A stretch of 64,000 nucleotides of DNA from Bacteroidota bacterium (GTDB lineage: Bacteria > Bacteroidota > Bacteroidia > Flavobacteriales > Weeksellaceae): positions 6,499 to 70,498 of the forward strand of contig JAEWYW010000013.1 in assembly GCA_023458535.1 (NCBI GenBank), given 5' to 3'. The position numbers were made by a program, and so were the translations under genes. Shown here one piece after another: positions 55,039 through 64,000 of this stretch. The notes under the pieces are model-generated. The model made no database searches. It worked only from the letters and a program-made list of their open reading frames with translations, and was not told the origin of the DNA. How positions within the stretch are numbered: the stretch's first letter is position 1; each line of letters opens with the position of its first letter.

Positions 55039-55593
55039 ATGCAAGCCGAAAAAATTATATTAGGAATAGATCCAGGAACCGCAATAATGGGCTTCGGACT
55101 GATTTCTATAAAAAAAGGGAAGATGGAAATTATTTCTCTACACGAACTTCTATTGAAGAAATATCCCAACCACGAAACCAAACTCAAGTATATTTTTGAA
55201 AAAACCCTAGCTTTGATTGATGAATTTCATCCTGATGAGGTTGCTTTGGAAGCTCCATTTTTTGGTAAAAATGTTCAAAGTATGCTCAAACTGGGGCGCG
55301 CACAGGGTGTGGCGATGGCTGCAAGCTTGTACCGCAATGTTCCCATCACAGAATATTCGCCAAAAAAGGTGAAAATGGCAATTACGGGTAACGGTAATGC
55401 AAGCAAGGAACAAGTTGCGGGGATGCTCCAAAATTTATTTCAGCTTAAAGAATTCCCCACAAAGTATTTAGACGCTACAGATGGATTGGCGGTAGCGGTT
55501 TGTCATCACTTTAATTCTGGAAGTTTAGGTCAGGAAAAATCTTACTCTGGTTGGGAAAGTTTTCTCAAACAAAATCCAGATCGATTAAAATAA
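55039..55593 (+). CDS. ruvC: Crossover junction endodeoxyribonuclease RuvC
   Basis: A 184-residue Holliday junction resolvase with acidic catalytic residues Asp11 (GIDPGT), Glu71 (ALEAPFFGKN), and Asp145/Asp148 (LDATDGLAVAVCHH). It cuts four-way junctions with RuvAB. It is divergent from the PadR cassette across 85 bp and converges with the lipoprotein gene at 55596 (2-bp gap). Confidence 0.96.
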   Translation: MQAEKIILGIDPGTAIMGFGLISIKKGKMEIISLHELLLKKYPNHETKLKYIFEKTLALIDEFHPDEVALEAPFFGKNVQSMLKLGRAQGVAMAASLYRNVPITEYSPKKVKMAITGNGNASKEQVAGMLQNLFQLKEFPTKYLDATDGLAVAVCHHFNSGSLGQEKSYSGWESFLKQNPDRLK

Positions 55594-55595
55594 CA

Positions 55596-56006
55596 TTATT
55601 TCTGTTTGTAATCCGCGGGTTTAATTTCGAACTCAGTAAGAGGTTGCCCGTTTTTATCAACGTAGCTGTATTTTAGAGTAACATCATGATCTCTAAAGGT
55701 TTTCATCTCCTCTGAAGTTTTAATCACTTTCAAAGCTTCTTCGCGAGCCTCTTTTTTAAAACTTTCTAATAATTCGGGTGAAACGTTGGATTTTTCGTCC
55801 TCAGTTAAAGTATAATTATATTTAAAAACTTTGTCTTTGGAAGCCGAAACACTGTCTAGCCTTATTCCATCGCTCATCATCTGCGGTCCCAATTTATTTG
55901 AATTGGCAGCAGCTTCTTGTAATTCTTTAGAGAAATCATCTTTCTTGCACGACACAAAAACCAATAAAACTCCGAGTAATAAAATTTTTACACCTCTCAT
56001 AATCAT
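55596..56006 (-). CDS. Small lipoprotein, function unknown
   Basis: A 136-residue product with lipobox MIMRGVKILLLGVLLVFVSC (Cys20) and a charged, helix-rich mature part that repeats Lys/Glu-rich stretches. A second ATG at 56000 is equally possible. No domain is recognised. It lies tail to tail with ruvC. Confidence 0.68.
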   Translation of the reverse strand: MIMRGVKILLLGVLLVFVSCKKDDFSKELQEAAANSNKLGPQMMSDGIRLDSVSASKDKVFKYNYTLTEDEKSNVSPELLESFKKEAREEALKVIKTSEEMKTFRDHDVTLKYSYVDKNGQPLTEFEIKPADYKQK

Positions 56007-56203
56007 CTTTTTATAATTTGTAAAGTAACGAATTTAAGAAAATATTCTTAAACCAAATGTTCAGCTTCTGGCAATAGGTAAAACTGATTACAATATATTT
56101 AAAAAATAAATAAAGACGTTTCTAAGGCACTTCAGAATAATAAAACCATACATTTACTTGGTTAAGCCTACTACTATCTTTTAAATGGTACAATTTTTTA
56201 TAG

Positions 56204-56211
56204 TACTTTTG
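56204..56211 (+). promoter_or_regulatory. Putative -7 element of the DUF4407 gene
   Basis: TACTTTTG fits TAnnTTTG and lies 19 bp before the ATG at 56231. Confidence 0.4.
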
Positions 56212-56230
56212 TTAAGGAAAATTGTAACAC

Positions 56231-57325
56231 ATGAAAAACCAAAATATCTCTATACACTCTGTCAACCATAAAATGAACTGGTTTCAGAAATTCTTAATGC
56301 TCTGCTCTGGCGGTAACATTCATATTTTAAAAAAAACTCCCAGCGAATGGAATAAATTTTCTGGCATTGGAGGCATTGTATTATTCACGTCCGTATTTGC
56401 TACACTATCTGCAGGATATGCCATGTTCACGGTTTTCGACAATATCTGGGCTTCTGTAGGTTTCGGAATTCTATGGGGATTGATGATCTTTAATCTGGAT
56501 AGGTATATCGTTTCCTCAATAAAAAAAACAGGAACGTGGTGGAACCAAATTCTCATGTCGATTCCCAGACTTATTTTAGCGACTTTTTTAGGAATTATCA
56601 TTTCTAAACCTTTGGAACTTAAAATTTTTGAAAAAGAAGTCAACAAACAGCTTAATACGATTATTCAAAGAAACAAAACACAGTTGCAGGCTGAAATGAA
56701 CGGTAGAATTCTCCAGCAATCTGGACCTTTTGAAACCGAAAAGAAACAGATAGCCGAAAAAATGGCTTTTTATCAAGCCTCATACGATTCTGCAGCGGTT
56801 GAACTTGAGAAGGAAATCCTTGGAAAACAATCCGGCTTAACCAGCGGTAAAGAAGGCTATGGTCCGAATGCGAAAAGAAAAGCAGAATTGAAGGAACAAA
56901 GACGCTTGGATATGGAAAATTTCCAAAAACAATCTGCTCCGCGTTTGGAGTATTTGGATAAAGAAATCTCAAAAGTTTATTCAAATATCGAAACTGAAAG
57001 AAATAAGACGGAAACCTTTGAAGATAAGTTTAATGGTTTTGCAGCACGTCTTCAAGCTTTAGATGAATTGGGTAAAAATTCTGCAATCATTGCTACTGCC
57101 GCAATGTTTATTATGGGGCTGTTTATTTGTTTGGAAATCGCACCAGTATTGGTAAAACTCATTTCTTCAGTGGGACCTTACGACCATCTTTTAGAAAAAA
57201 CTGAAAATGATTTCAGACTTTATTCCAAAGAAAAAATACAAAAAGGAAATGCCGCCACTGACCACAGAATTGATGACTTTATTGAGAAGTTGCGGAAACA
57301 AGATGATAAGTCATGTAATAAGTAA
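56231..57325 (+). CDS. DUF4407 domain-containing membrane protein
   Basis: A 364-residue inner-membrane protein. It begins with a short cytoplasmic part (NWFQKFLMLCSGGN), then two or three hydrophobic helices (about 45-120), a long charged coiled-coil segment (about 135-265) and a last helix (IIATAAMFIMGLFICLEIAP). That layout and the LCSGGNIHILKKTPSEWNKF motif are typical of DUF4407, found in Bacteroidota and actinobacteria. Function is not known. It is a single gene. Confidence 0.88.
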   Translation: MKNQNISIHSVNHKMNWFQKFLMLCSGGNIHILKKTPSEWNKFSGIGGIVLFTSVFATLSAGYAMFTVFDNIWASVGFGILWGLMIFNLDRYIVSSIKKTGTWWNQILMSIPRLILATFLGIIISKPLELKIFEKEVNKQLNTIIQRNKTQLQAEMNGRILQQSGPFETEKKQIAEKMAFYQASYDSAAVELEKEILGKQSGLTSGKEGYGPNAKRKAELKEQRRLDMENFQKQSAPRLEYLDKEISKVYSNIETERNKTETFEDKFNGFAARLQALDELGKNSAIIATAAMFIMGLFICLEIAPVLVKLISSVGPYDHLLEKTENDFRLYSKEKIQKGNAATDHRIDDFIEKLRKQDDKSCNK

Positions 57326-57539
57326 TCTAATAAAAAAAGTTTACGCTATCAGCTGATTTCATTTTTCGCTGTCATAACCAGTACAATATACTTATAATCA
57401 TAGTTCTTCCCTGAGCTGTGATTTTTTTTTTAAATTGACAGAATTTTTCAAAGTACATTGTAACAAAAATCTTTTTTATTGTTAAATGATTCATTTATTT
57501 TCATAAAATTCCTAAATTTGGTTTTCAGATGATATTTAT
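57326..57539. other. Gap upstream of the second T9SS gene
   Basis: A 214-bp AT-rich stretch. The only signal is TAAATTTG at 57513-57520, a likely -7 promoter element for the gene at 57540; nothing else is visible. Confidence 0.4.
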
Positions 57540-60500
57540 ATGAAGAAATTTTTATCATTGTTCTTGTTACTTTTTGTAAGCTATACTTTGTTCGCTCAGC
57601 TGGACAGGGAGCATTGGTTTGCTCCAATGATCGATAGAACAGGTCTTACGAATAACCCTGCCCTTCCTGCAGCTCAACAAAAAGTTTACCTTTCGACCAA
57701 TCGTACCACTCCATTTCCTGTAAGTATATATAATAATAATGTCTTAATCACCACCGTGAATATCAGCAAAGGCAATCCACAAAAAGTTGATATTCCAAGG
57801 AACCTGATTATTGCGACGCAACAGACAGATCTTTTTACTCCTACTAATAAAGGTTTATATATTAAAGGGGAGTTTCCATTCTTTGCCAACCTTAGATTTT
57901 CCGTTTATAACCATGCTGAAATTATTACTTCCAAAGGTTTAGCTTCCATCGGAAATAATTTTTATGCGGCGATGGCGCCAATTTCTGCTTCTAATTCGAT
58001 ACTTAACTTTATGACAAGCGTATTGGCAACAGAAGATAATACACATGTGACGATATCAGGTTATCAATCTACAGTGCAATTTTCAAATGGAACTACTGGA
58101 GCCACGACTCCCACTATTACTTTTACACTTAATAAAGGACAATCTTATATTTTGGACGGAAAAGGTGATGTAACTGGAAATACCAACGGCTTTATAGGTG
58201 CAAAGATTACATCTGATAAACCAGTTAATATTACCAATGGTAACTTTAATGGACAATATGCAACAAGTGTTCTAACATCTTCTGACATATTAATGGATCA
58301 AGCTGTACCTGTTAATCAATTGGGGTCAGAATTTGCGCTGGTAAAGGGTAATGGAAATATTGGTTCTAATATGGAAGGCGCCATCGTTGTAGCTACTGTT
58401 AATAATACAGAAGTTAGGGTTAATAATGAATTAACTCCATTGGTAGTATTGAACGCTGGACAATATTACGTAATACCAGATACTAAATATATTGATCAAG
58501 GCAACGGCCATTTCAACCTTTTAATTAAGACTTCAAGCAATGCTTATGTGTATCAGATTCTCGCAGGAAATTCCACAGGTTCGGAAGCAACGGGAGGTTT
58601 TAATTTTATTCCTGCATTAACATGCTATTTACCAAAAACGATTGATGAAATAGGCTTGATTGATGAAAATTTTGTCTATTCAAACGGAAATCCCAACGGA
58701 CTATTAAATATCCCCACAAAACTCAACCTCATCACAGAAACGGGCGCTAGTGTACTGGTGAATGGAAATCCGCCCCCAGCGGGCACAGGTCCTTTCCCCA
58801 TGTTGGGAACACCCAATTGGGTAACTTATGGTATTGCGAATGTAAGCGGAAATATTACTGTAAGTTCAACCAAAGCTATTACTGCTGGAATAACTGCTGG
58901 TAGTGACGCTGTAGGCTATGGTGGTTTCTTTGCAGGTTTCTACACCATGCCTGTTATTGTAAAATCTGGAGGAAATTGTGTTCCAGGAATTGTGCTTACG
59001 GTAGATCCTACCAATTATGATACTTACCAATGGCTACGAAATGGGACCGTGATTGTGGGTGCTACAAACCCCAGCTACACACCAACGCAATCTGGAGATT
59101 ACACATGTCGTGTAACCATGGGTACTTGCGCTCCTTTAGTAACTGCACCTTTTAGAGTTCTAAACTGTGTTAAATTGTCAAACGCGAATCTTAATATTTG
59201 TTTACCTCAGCAAACTTTCCAAAATATTACACCAACTTTAAGTGCTTCTTCACAAACGGTGTTGCCAAGTACAGTTTCAATTGTAACTCCACCAACACAA
59301 GGAACTGCAGTTATCAATCCTACTACAGGTATTATAACCTATACCCCAAATGCAGGAGCTGCTTCAGGAAATGATTCTTTTGTTTATACATTTTGTGGAA
59401 ATGATGCTAATTTCCCAGACTGTGAAACAGTTACGGTAAACATTCAATGGCAAACAATAACTACAATCAATACAACATTAACTGTTTGTCCCAATCAAGA
59501 TGGAACCGGAACCTTCAACCTTACTACGGCTAATATTGTTGGAGGTAATACTACATTGCCAACAAATATTACTTACTATCCTACCTTACTTGATGCTCAA
59601 AATGAAAACACAGCCGCTGTCATTGCGCCAGCCACATCCTATATAGCAAACGGTGGAAGTATTGTGTACGCAGTAGTGAAAACAAACTTAGGATGTAAAA
59701 GCATTGCACAAATAACACTCAATGTTTACCAAACAGCCAATGTTATTGATTTTACAGGTACTTTTTGTGATGAAAATTTTGACGGAACTATAGAGATTCT
59801 CTTATCAAGTCTTACTCCTCAGATAGTAACCAATACGGGAAACTTTCAGATAAGATATTACTCCAATTTACCTGATGCAACGGCAGGTAATGCAAATACA
59901 TTAGCCAATACTTACAGTTTTACTGCAAATGTTACCATTTACATTCGTGTAGATTCTGCAGATGGCTGTCCGGCAATCATCAAACCAGTACAGTTAAAGA
60001 TAGGTGACAGAATACCTCTAATTAACAGTCAGAGTCAGCAAAGTATTTGTGATGACGACTTCGATGGAATTACACAGTTAAATTTATCGTCGGTCATCAC
60101 AGCTTTCACAACTGATTTATCTGTGAGTGGAGCATTCTTTTCTACATTAGCGGATGCACAAAACAATACAGGTTCTTTAGGTAATATTGTAACAGTGCAG
60201 GGAACTCAAACTTTTTATATAAGGTTTACAAAAAATGGAGCTTGTTCACAAATAGGAAAATTAATCGTGACAGTGAAAACTCCTAAAAAATCTGATATTT
60301 TAAAAAATGTCAGCATTTGTCCTAATACTACCACTACATTGGATGCAGGTCCCGGTTTTGATTCTTACTTATGGAGTACCGGAGAAAACACATCATCTAT
60401 CACGAATGTCGGACCAGGAACCTATTGGGTAGACCTCACTTTCAATGGATGTGTCTATAGACAGACGGTTACTGTTACGGCAGCGCCAATCCCTATCATA

Positions 60501-61001
60501 ACGGCAATAGAAATTACCGATGGAACAGTTACCATAATAGTTTCTGGAGGTACTCCTCCTTACGAATACTCTATAGATGGTATCAGTTGGCAAACTTCCA
60601 ACATATTTACGAATGTTCCCAGTGGCAATCATGTGGCGTACGTGAGAGATTCATTAAAGTGCTCCACGATAGAAAAACCGTTTTCTATTGTAAAACGAGT
60701 TAATGCAATAACACCGAATGAAGACGGGCACAATGATGTGATTGATTATTCCACATTGATGTTGAAAGAAGATCCTGAGTTCAGGGTTTTTGACAGATAT
60801 GGTGCTGAAATTTTTAAAGGTGATCGTTCAAACGGATTTATTTGGAATGGTAAAATGGGTGGTAAACCAGTACCGACCGCTACTTATTGGTACATTCTGA
60901 AATGGAGAGAAATTGGTTCGCCAACAATAATAACCTACTCAAGTTGGCTTCTGGTTAAGAACAGAGCAGATAAGCACGAATACCATCCTGGTGCTAAATA
61001 G
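57540..61001 (+). CDS. Giant T9SS type B surface protein, IgGFc-binding-like (1153 aa)
   Basis: A secreted paralog of the 48228 protein: signal MKKFLSLFLLLFVSYTLFAQ, IgGFc-binding-like region (about 21-455), an Ig-like segment (YDTYQWLRNGTVIVG) and a cadherin-like segment (TAVINPTTGIITYTPNAG). Three tandem repeats of about 90 residues follow (starting LTVCPNQDGTGTFNL, GTFCDENFDGTIEI and QSICDDDFDGITQL), one more than in the paralog. It ends with a LWSTG domain and a type B T9SS sorting domain (NAITPNEDGHNDVIDY). It has a further 10-residue tail after VKNRA. It probably binds something at the cell surface. Confidence 0.88.
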   Translation: MKKFLSLFLLLFVSYTLFAQLDREHWFAPMIDRTGLTNNPALPAAQQKVYLSTNRTTPFPVSIYNNNVLITTVNISKGNPQKVDIPRNLIIATQQTDLFTPTNKGLYIKGEFPFFANLRFSVYNHAEIITSKGLASIGNNFYAAMAPISASNSILNFMTSVLATEDNTHVTISGYQSTVQFSNGTTGATTPTITFTLNKGQSYILDGKGDVTGNTNGFIGAKITSDKPVNITNGNFNGQYATSVLTSSDILMDQAVPVNQLGSEFALVKGNGNIGSNMEGAIVVATVNNTEVRVNNELTPLVVLNAGQYYVIPDTKYIDQGNGHFNLLIKTSSNAYVYQILAGNSTGSEATGGFNFIPALTCYLPKTIDEIGLIDENFVYSNGNPNGLLNIPTKLNLITETGASVLVNGNPPPAGTGPFPMLGTPNWVTYGIANVSGNITVSSTKAITAGITAGSDAVGYGGFFAGFYTMPVIVKSGGNCVPGIVLTVDPTNYDTYQWLRNGTVIVGATNPSYTPTQSGDYTCRVTMGTCAPLVTAPFRVLNCVKLSNANLNICLPQQTFQNITPTLSASSQTVLPSTVSIVTPPTQGTAVINPTTGIITYTPNAGAASGNDSFVYTFCGNDANFPDCETVTVNIQWQTITTINTTLTVCPNQDGTGTFNLTTANIVGGNTTLPTNITYYPTLLDAQNENTAAVIAPATSYIANGGSIVYAVVKTNLGCKSIAQITLNVYQTANVIDFTGTFCDENFDGTIEILLSSLTPQIVTNTGNFQIRYYSNLPDATAGNANTLANTYSFTANVTIYIRVDSADGCPAIIKPVQLKIGDRIPLINSQSQQSICDDDFDGITQLNLSSVITAFTTDLSVSGAFFSTLADAQNNTGSLGNIVTVQGTQTFYIRFTKNGACSQIGKLIVTVKTPKKSDILKNVSICPNTTTTLDAGPGFDSYLWSTGENTSSITNVGPGTYWVDLTFNGCVYRQTVTVTAAPIPIITAIEITDGTVTIIVSGGTPPYEYSIDGISWQTSNIFTNVPSGNHVAYVRDSLKCSTIEKPFSIVKRVNAITPNEDGHNDVIDYSTLMLKEDPEFRVFDRYGAEIFKGDRSNGFIWNGKMGGKPVPTATYWYILKWREIGSPTIITYSSWLLVKNRADKHEYHPGAK

Positions 61002-61103
61002 AATGAAATTCTTCAATTTAGGGTAGGGGTATTTTCATTAACATCAGTTTTAATAATATATTTCTGACTGTGGTTTTGTAATTTAGTTTAAAATAGGCAC
61101 GAT

Positions 61104-62194
61104 ATGAAAAAAAATTACCGTTTATTACTTTTAACGCTACTTTTCTTGATTTACTGCAAGAATGATGAACCTATTCCAGTGGTGGAAACATCTCAAACTG
61201 TTAATTTTAATATTAATGAAGTTCCATATCCTAAACTATCGGCTTATGCTTTTTTTTCGGGAGAATTAAAGGAGATGAATCCCAATGATAAAGTTGTTCC
61301 ATATGCACCTGCAAGTTCATTATTTACAGATTATGCTTCAAAAAAAAGATTTATTTGGATGCCTGCGGGAACAAAAGCAACCTATGATGGCGACGATAAA
61401 AGTTTGAATTTTCCCGTGGAACAATTTTAATTAAAAGCTTTTATTACAATACCGTTCAGCCTGACAATACTACAAAAATTATAGAAACCAGACTGATGAT
61501 TAAAAAGTCTAGCGGATGGACTTTTGCTGAGTACTTATGGAATGATGCGCAAACAGAAGCTTATTTGGTTACAGGGAATGATTTTGCGAGTGGAACTTCA
61601 ACCAACATCACTTTTAAGAAGCCTAATGGAGATGTAATCAGCACAGATTACAGAATTCCTTCGGAGTCAGAGTGTTTTGCATGTCATAAATTAAACAATC
61701 AACCCGTTCCCATTGGTGTGAAACCACAAAATCTTAATTATCAATATAATTATACATCTGGTTTGAAAAATCAACTTCAAAAATTGCTTGATGAAGGCTA
61801 TTTACAAAGCTATCCAACAAATATTGTTTCGACAGTAAATTATGAGGATGTTACAAAACCTGCTGATCTTAGGTTGAGATCTTATTTGGATATTAATTGT
61901 GCGCACTGCCATCAGGATCTCGCCCGTTGCGATTATCGAGCAATCAGATTAAGTTTCAATATGACCAATAATTTAACAAATTTGGGAGTATGCGTTACGG
62001 CTGATGAGCCCGTTGATTCTTCTATAGAGAAAATTATCAAGTCTGGAGACTATACCAAATCTGTGATGAATTACAGAATGTCATCTGTAAGTGAAAGCAA
62101 TAGAATGCCCCTTTTAGGAAGAACAGTCGTTCACGATGAAGGAGTATTGTTGTTGAGACAATGGATCAATTCTTTGTCTATACCATGTAATTAA
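61104..62194 (+). pseudogene. Diheme cytochrome c-like lipoprotein (SO2930 type), frameshifted
   Basis: Two adjacent frames encode one protein. The first (61104-61430) is a lipoprotein start (LIYCKN) of 108 residues ending at a stop. The second, in frame +2 from about 61418 to 62194, continues the family sequence. It holds two heme motifs CFACH and CAHCH, and ends LRQWINSLSIPCN. Reading VGTILIKSFYY across the join needs one base more than is present between 61413 and 61419. The intact protein would be about 363 residues, a periplasmic electron carrier. The shift may be real or a sequencing error. Confidence 0.8.
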
Positions 62195-62212
62195 ACTCAA
62201 ATTTAAAAAACA

Positions 62213-64000
62213 ATGAAAAAATATTTACTCATTTTTGCCTCATTTCTAGGAATGATTTGGGCAAGTGCTCAGTCGTCTTGTCTATCACCACTTGTTATTA
62301 CAGTAGGAACTCATAGTGTTCCCAGTATTACGGGAACACCGCCGTCGGTTAGTTGTGGACTTCCAACTGGAAGTAATGGCATGTGGTATAAATATACTCC
62401 AACTCAAAACGCTCTAGTTACAATCTCCACTGCAATACCAGGTCAGAATGTAAATACTCAGCTGAGGGTGTTTCAAGGAGGTTGTAATAATATTTGTATT
62501 GCATCTAATGATGATTTTACAGGAACGGCTTCTCAGGTTACCTTTTATGCAAGTGCGGGAGTTGCATATATTATCGCGTTCGATAGCAGATGGTCTAATG
62601 CTGGTTTCGATTTTACCGTTAGCGCACAGGTAAGAAATTCAAATCTAACATTTACCTCTGTACCTACTCCTATTGGTGGAACTCTAAATAATTGTATTGT
62701 TGATATGAACGGTGATTATCTCGATGATATTGTCTCTGTCCTTTCTACAAGTCAGATAGCTATCGCTTATCAACTGCCTACCGGAAATTTCAATAGTGTG
62801 ACTTATAATTTGCCTAATACTACAGTTACACCAAGTTGGAGTATTGCAGCTGGAGATTTTGATAATAATGGATTTAATGATCTTATGTATGGTTCCAGCA
62901 ATGGTATCTGCTTTGTTAAAGCCAATAGCACAGGAACCGGTTTTACAGCAGATAGAAAACCGCAGGGATTTCTTGTTCAGAGAACCAATTTTGTAGATAT
63001 TAACAACGACGGAAAATTAGATGCTTTTGCGTGCGATGACAATGCACCCAACAGATATTATATAAATGATGGCACCAATATGAACCACTACCAAGGCGGT
63101 ATGGGAGATTTTCCTTCAGGAGGAAATTATGGTTCCATTTGGATGGATTATGATAATGATGGCGATATGGATCTTTATATCGCAAAATGTAGTGGTGGAG
63201 GTTCTGGTCCAGGTGGAAATATTGATGAGTTGCACAGAAATAATGGTAACGGTACCTTTACCAATGTCTCTACCCTTGCAAATATGGCAAACCCCACTCA
63301 AACTTGGTCTTCTGCTTGGGGAGATTTTAACAACGACGGTTGGATGGATGCCATTATTGGTATCAACTCAAATATCAACGGGTTTAGTAAAGTTATGAAA
63401 AATAATGGCGACGGTACTTTTACTGATGTAAGCTTAGGGTCAGGATACGATTCTAACTTCAACATGAGTAGGGAATATGTTGCTTATGATTTTGATAATG
63501 ACGGATTCCTTGACGTTTTAGGATCGGGAAATACCATTATGTTTGGTGACGGAACGATGAAATTCTTGCCCAATCCCACTTCTTACAATTTGAATTTGTA
63601 TGATAGGCCTATTGGGGACGTCAATAATGATGGTTTTTTAGATATTCAAAATGCTGGTCAGATTCTCATTAATAACGGAAATTCTAACAAATGGTTAAAG
63701 GTCACGTTAAAAGGTATTCAAAGTAACAGAAATGGTATTGGAGCAAGAGTAGAAATTTATGGAGCTTGGGGAAAACAGATTCGTGATGTGCAGAGTGGAG
63801 TAGGATTTGGAAACATGAACACTTTGAATGTGCATTTTGGAATCGGACAGGCAACACAGATTACGAAAGTGGTAGTAAAATGGCCTTCTGGTATTGTTGA
63901 TACGTTATTTAACGTCAACCCAAATACAACATTACATGTTATTGAAGGAGCATCTGCATTGGATATTTCAGAAGTTGGCGTGAAAGATAACTCGTTCACT
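62213..64000 (+). CDS. Secreted VCBS / CRTAC1-type protein (partial)
   Basis: The frame is open from the ATG at 62213 to the window end (596 codons). Signal: MKKYLLIFASFLGMIWASAQ. An N-terminal jelly-roll-like domain of about 140 residues with disulfide-type cysteines follows, then seven calcium-type DxDxDG loops of VCBS/FG-GAP repeats (DMNGDYLDD, DFDNNGFND, DINNDGKLD, DYDNDGDMD, DFNNDGWMD, DFDNDGFLD, DVNNDGFLD). A CRTAC1/ASPIC-UnbV domain comes last (NRNGIGARVEIYG, FGIGQATQITKVVVKWPSG). The C-terminus, probably a T9SS tail, is outside the window. It begins 18 bp after the diheme cytochrome gene. Confidence 0.88.
   Translation, partial: MKKYLLIFASFLGMIWASAQSSCLSPLVITVGTHSVPSITGTPPSVSCGLPTGSNGMWYKYTPTQNALVTISTAIPGQNVNTQLRVFQGGCNNICIASNDDFTGTASQVTFYASAGVAYIIAFDSRWSNAGFDFTVSAQVRNSNLTFTSVPTPIGGTLNNCIVDMNGDYLDDIVSVLSTSQIAIAYQLPTGNFNSVTYNLPNTTVTPSWSIAAGDFDNNGFNDLMYGSSNGICFVKANSTGTGFTADRKPQGFLVQRTNFVDINNDGKLDAFACDDNAPNRYYINDGTNMNHYQGGMGDFPSGGNYGSIWMDYDNDGDMDLYIAKCSGGGSGPGGNIDELHRNNGNGTFTNVSTLANMANPTQTWSSAWGDFNNDGWMDAIIGINSNINGFSKVMKNNGDGTFTDVSLGSGYDSNFNMSREYVAYDFDNDGFLDVLGSGNTIMFGDGTMKFLPNPTSYNLNLYDRPIGDVNNDGFLDIQNAGQILINNGNSNKWLKVTLKGIQSNRNGIGARVEIYGAWGKQIRDVQSGVGFGNMNTLNVHFGIGQATQITKVVVKWPSGIVDTLFNVNPNTTLHVIEGASALDISEVGVKDNSFT

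Noticed and set aside
1..64000. CRISPR arrays, tRNA or rRNA genes, insertion sequences, prophage or toxin-antitoxin genes
   Set aside because: I looked for regularly spaced repeats, TTCGA-type tRNA signals, transposase motifs and integrases, and saw none in the gaps or frames.

Overview
The window is ordinary chromosome of a low-GC member of the Bacteroidota, most likely a Weeksellaceae / Chryseobacterium-group flavobacterium. The grounds are several proteins with type IX secretion (T9SS) C-terminal sorting domains, many short SCKK-type lipoproteins, promoters of the Bacteroidota form TTTG-N17-21-TAnnTTTG, almost no Shine-Dalgarno sequences, and ribosomal and biosynthetic genes of flavobacterial type. 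I see no insertion sequence, prophage, integrase, CRISPR array, tRNA or rRNA gene.

Layout. 1-4319: ExbD/ExbB proton-channel genes and leuS, all on the minus strand. 4431-9555: a DUF1800/DUF1501 pair, the DUF1501 member carrying a T9SS tail, then two lipoproteins. 9682-14499: a glycosyltransferase, Kdo transferase (waaA), a DUF1648 membrane protein, an NlpC/P60 hydrolase, an O-methyltransferase and an OmpA-like lipoprotein. 14583-21094: tilS and dsbD overlap, followed by an operon of two lipoproteins, an alpha/beta hydrolase and a patatin. 21095-30246: housekeeping genes (nrnA, rpmH, ftsE, trmN6, a histidine kinase, ribE, pdxA, DUF177, rpmF, accB, accC). 30363-39476: rocD, then two converging blocks of surface-glycan genes (glycosyltransferases of several types, a polysaccharide deacetylase, a methyltransferase, a mannose-6-phosphate-isomerase-type cupin, a GT90 enzyme). 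39547-45839: gltX, accA, then small secreted proteins of one paralogous family around trmB. 45930-52415: rpsB, rpsI, rplM and tsf, with a 1030-residue T9SS surface protein lying between rplM and tsf. 52550-57325: a fourth paralog of the small secreted family, a PadR repressor with two related membrane proteins, ruvC, a lipoprotein and a DUF4407 membrane protein. 57540-64000: a second giant T9SS protein, a frameshifted diheme cytochrome and a VCBS/CRTAC1-type secreted protein that runs off the end.

The genes work together mainly in envelope biogenesis: outer-membrane energisation (ExbBD), LPS core and surface glycan (WaaA, GTs, GT90, cupin), lipoprotein and T9SS surface display, and fatty-acid initiation (AccABC). 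The least explained items are the four-member two-cysteine family (43150-45839 and 52550-53263), the PadR cassette with a pair of upstream repeats exactly 30 bp apart, and the two modular T9SS proteins that differ in repeat number. No clearly new multi-gene defence or mobile system was found.
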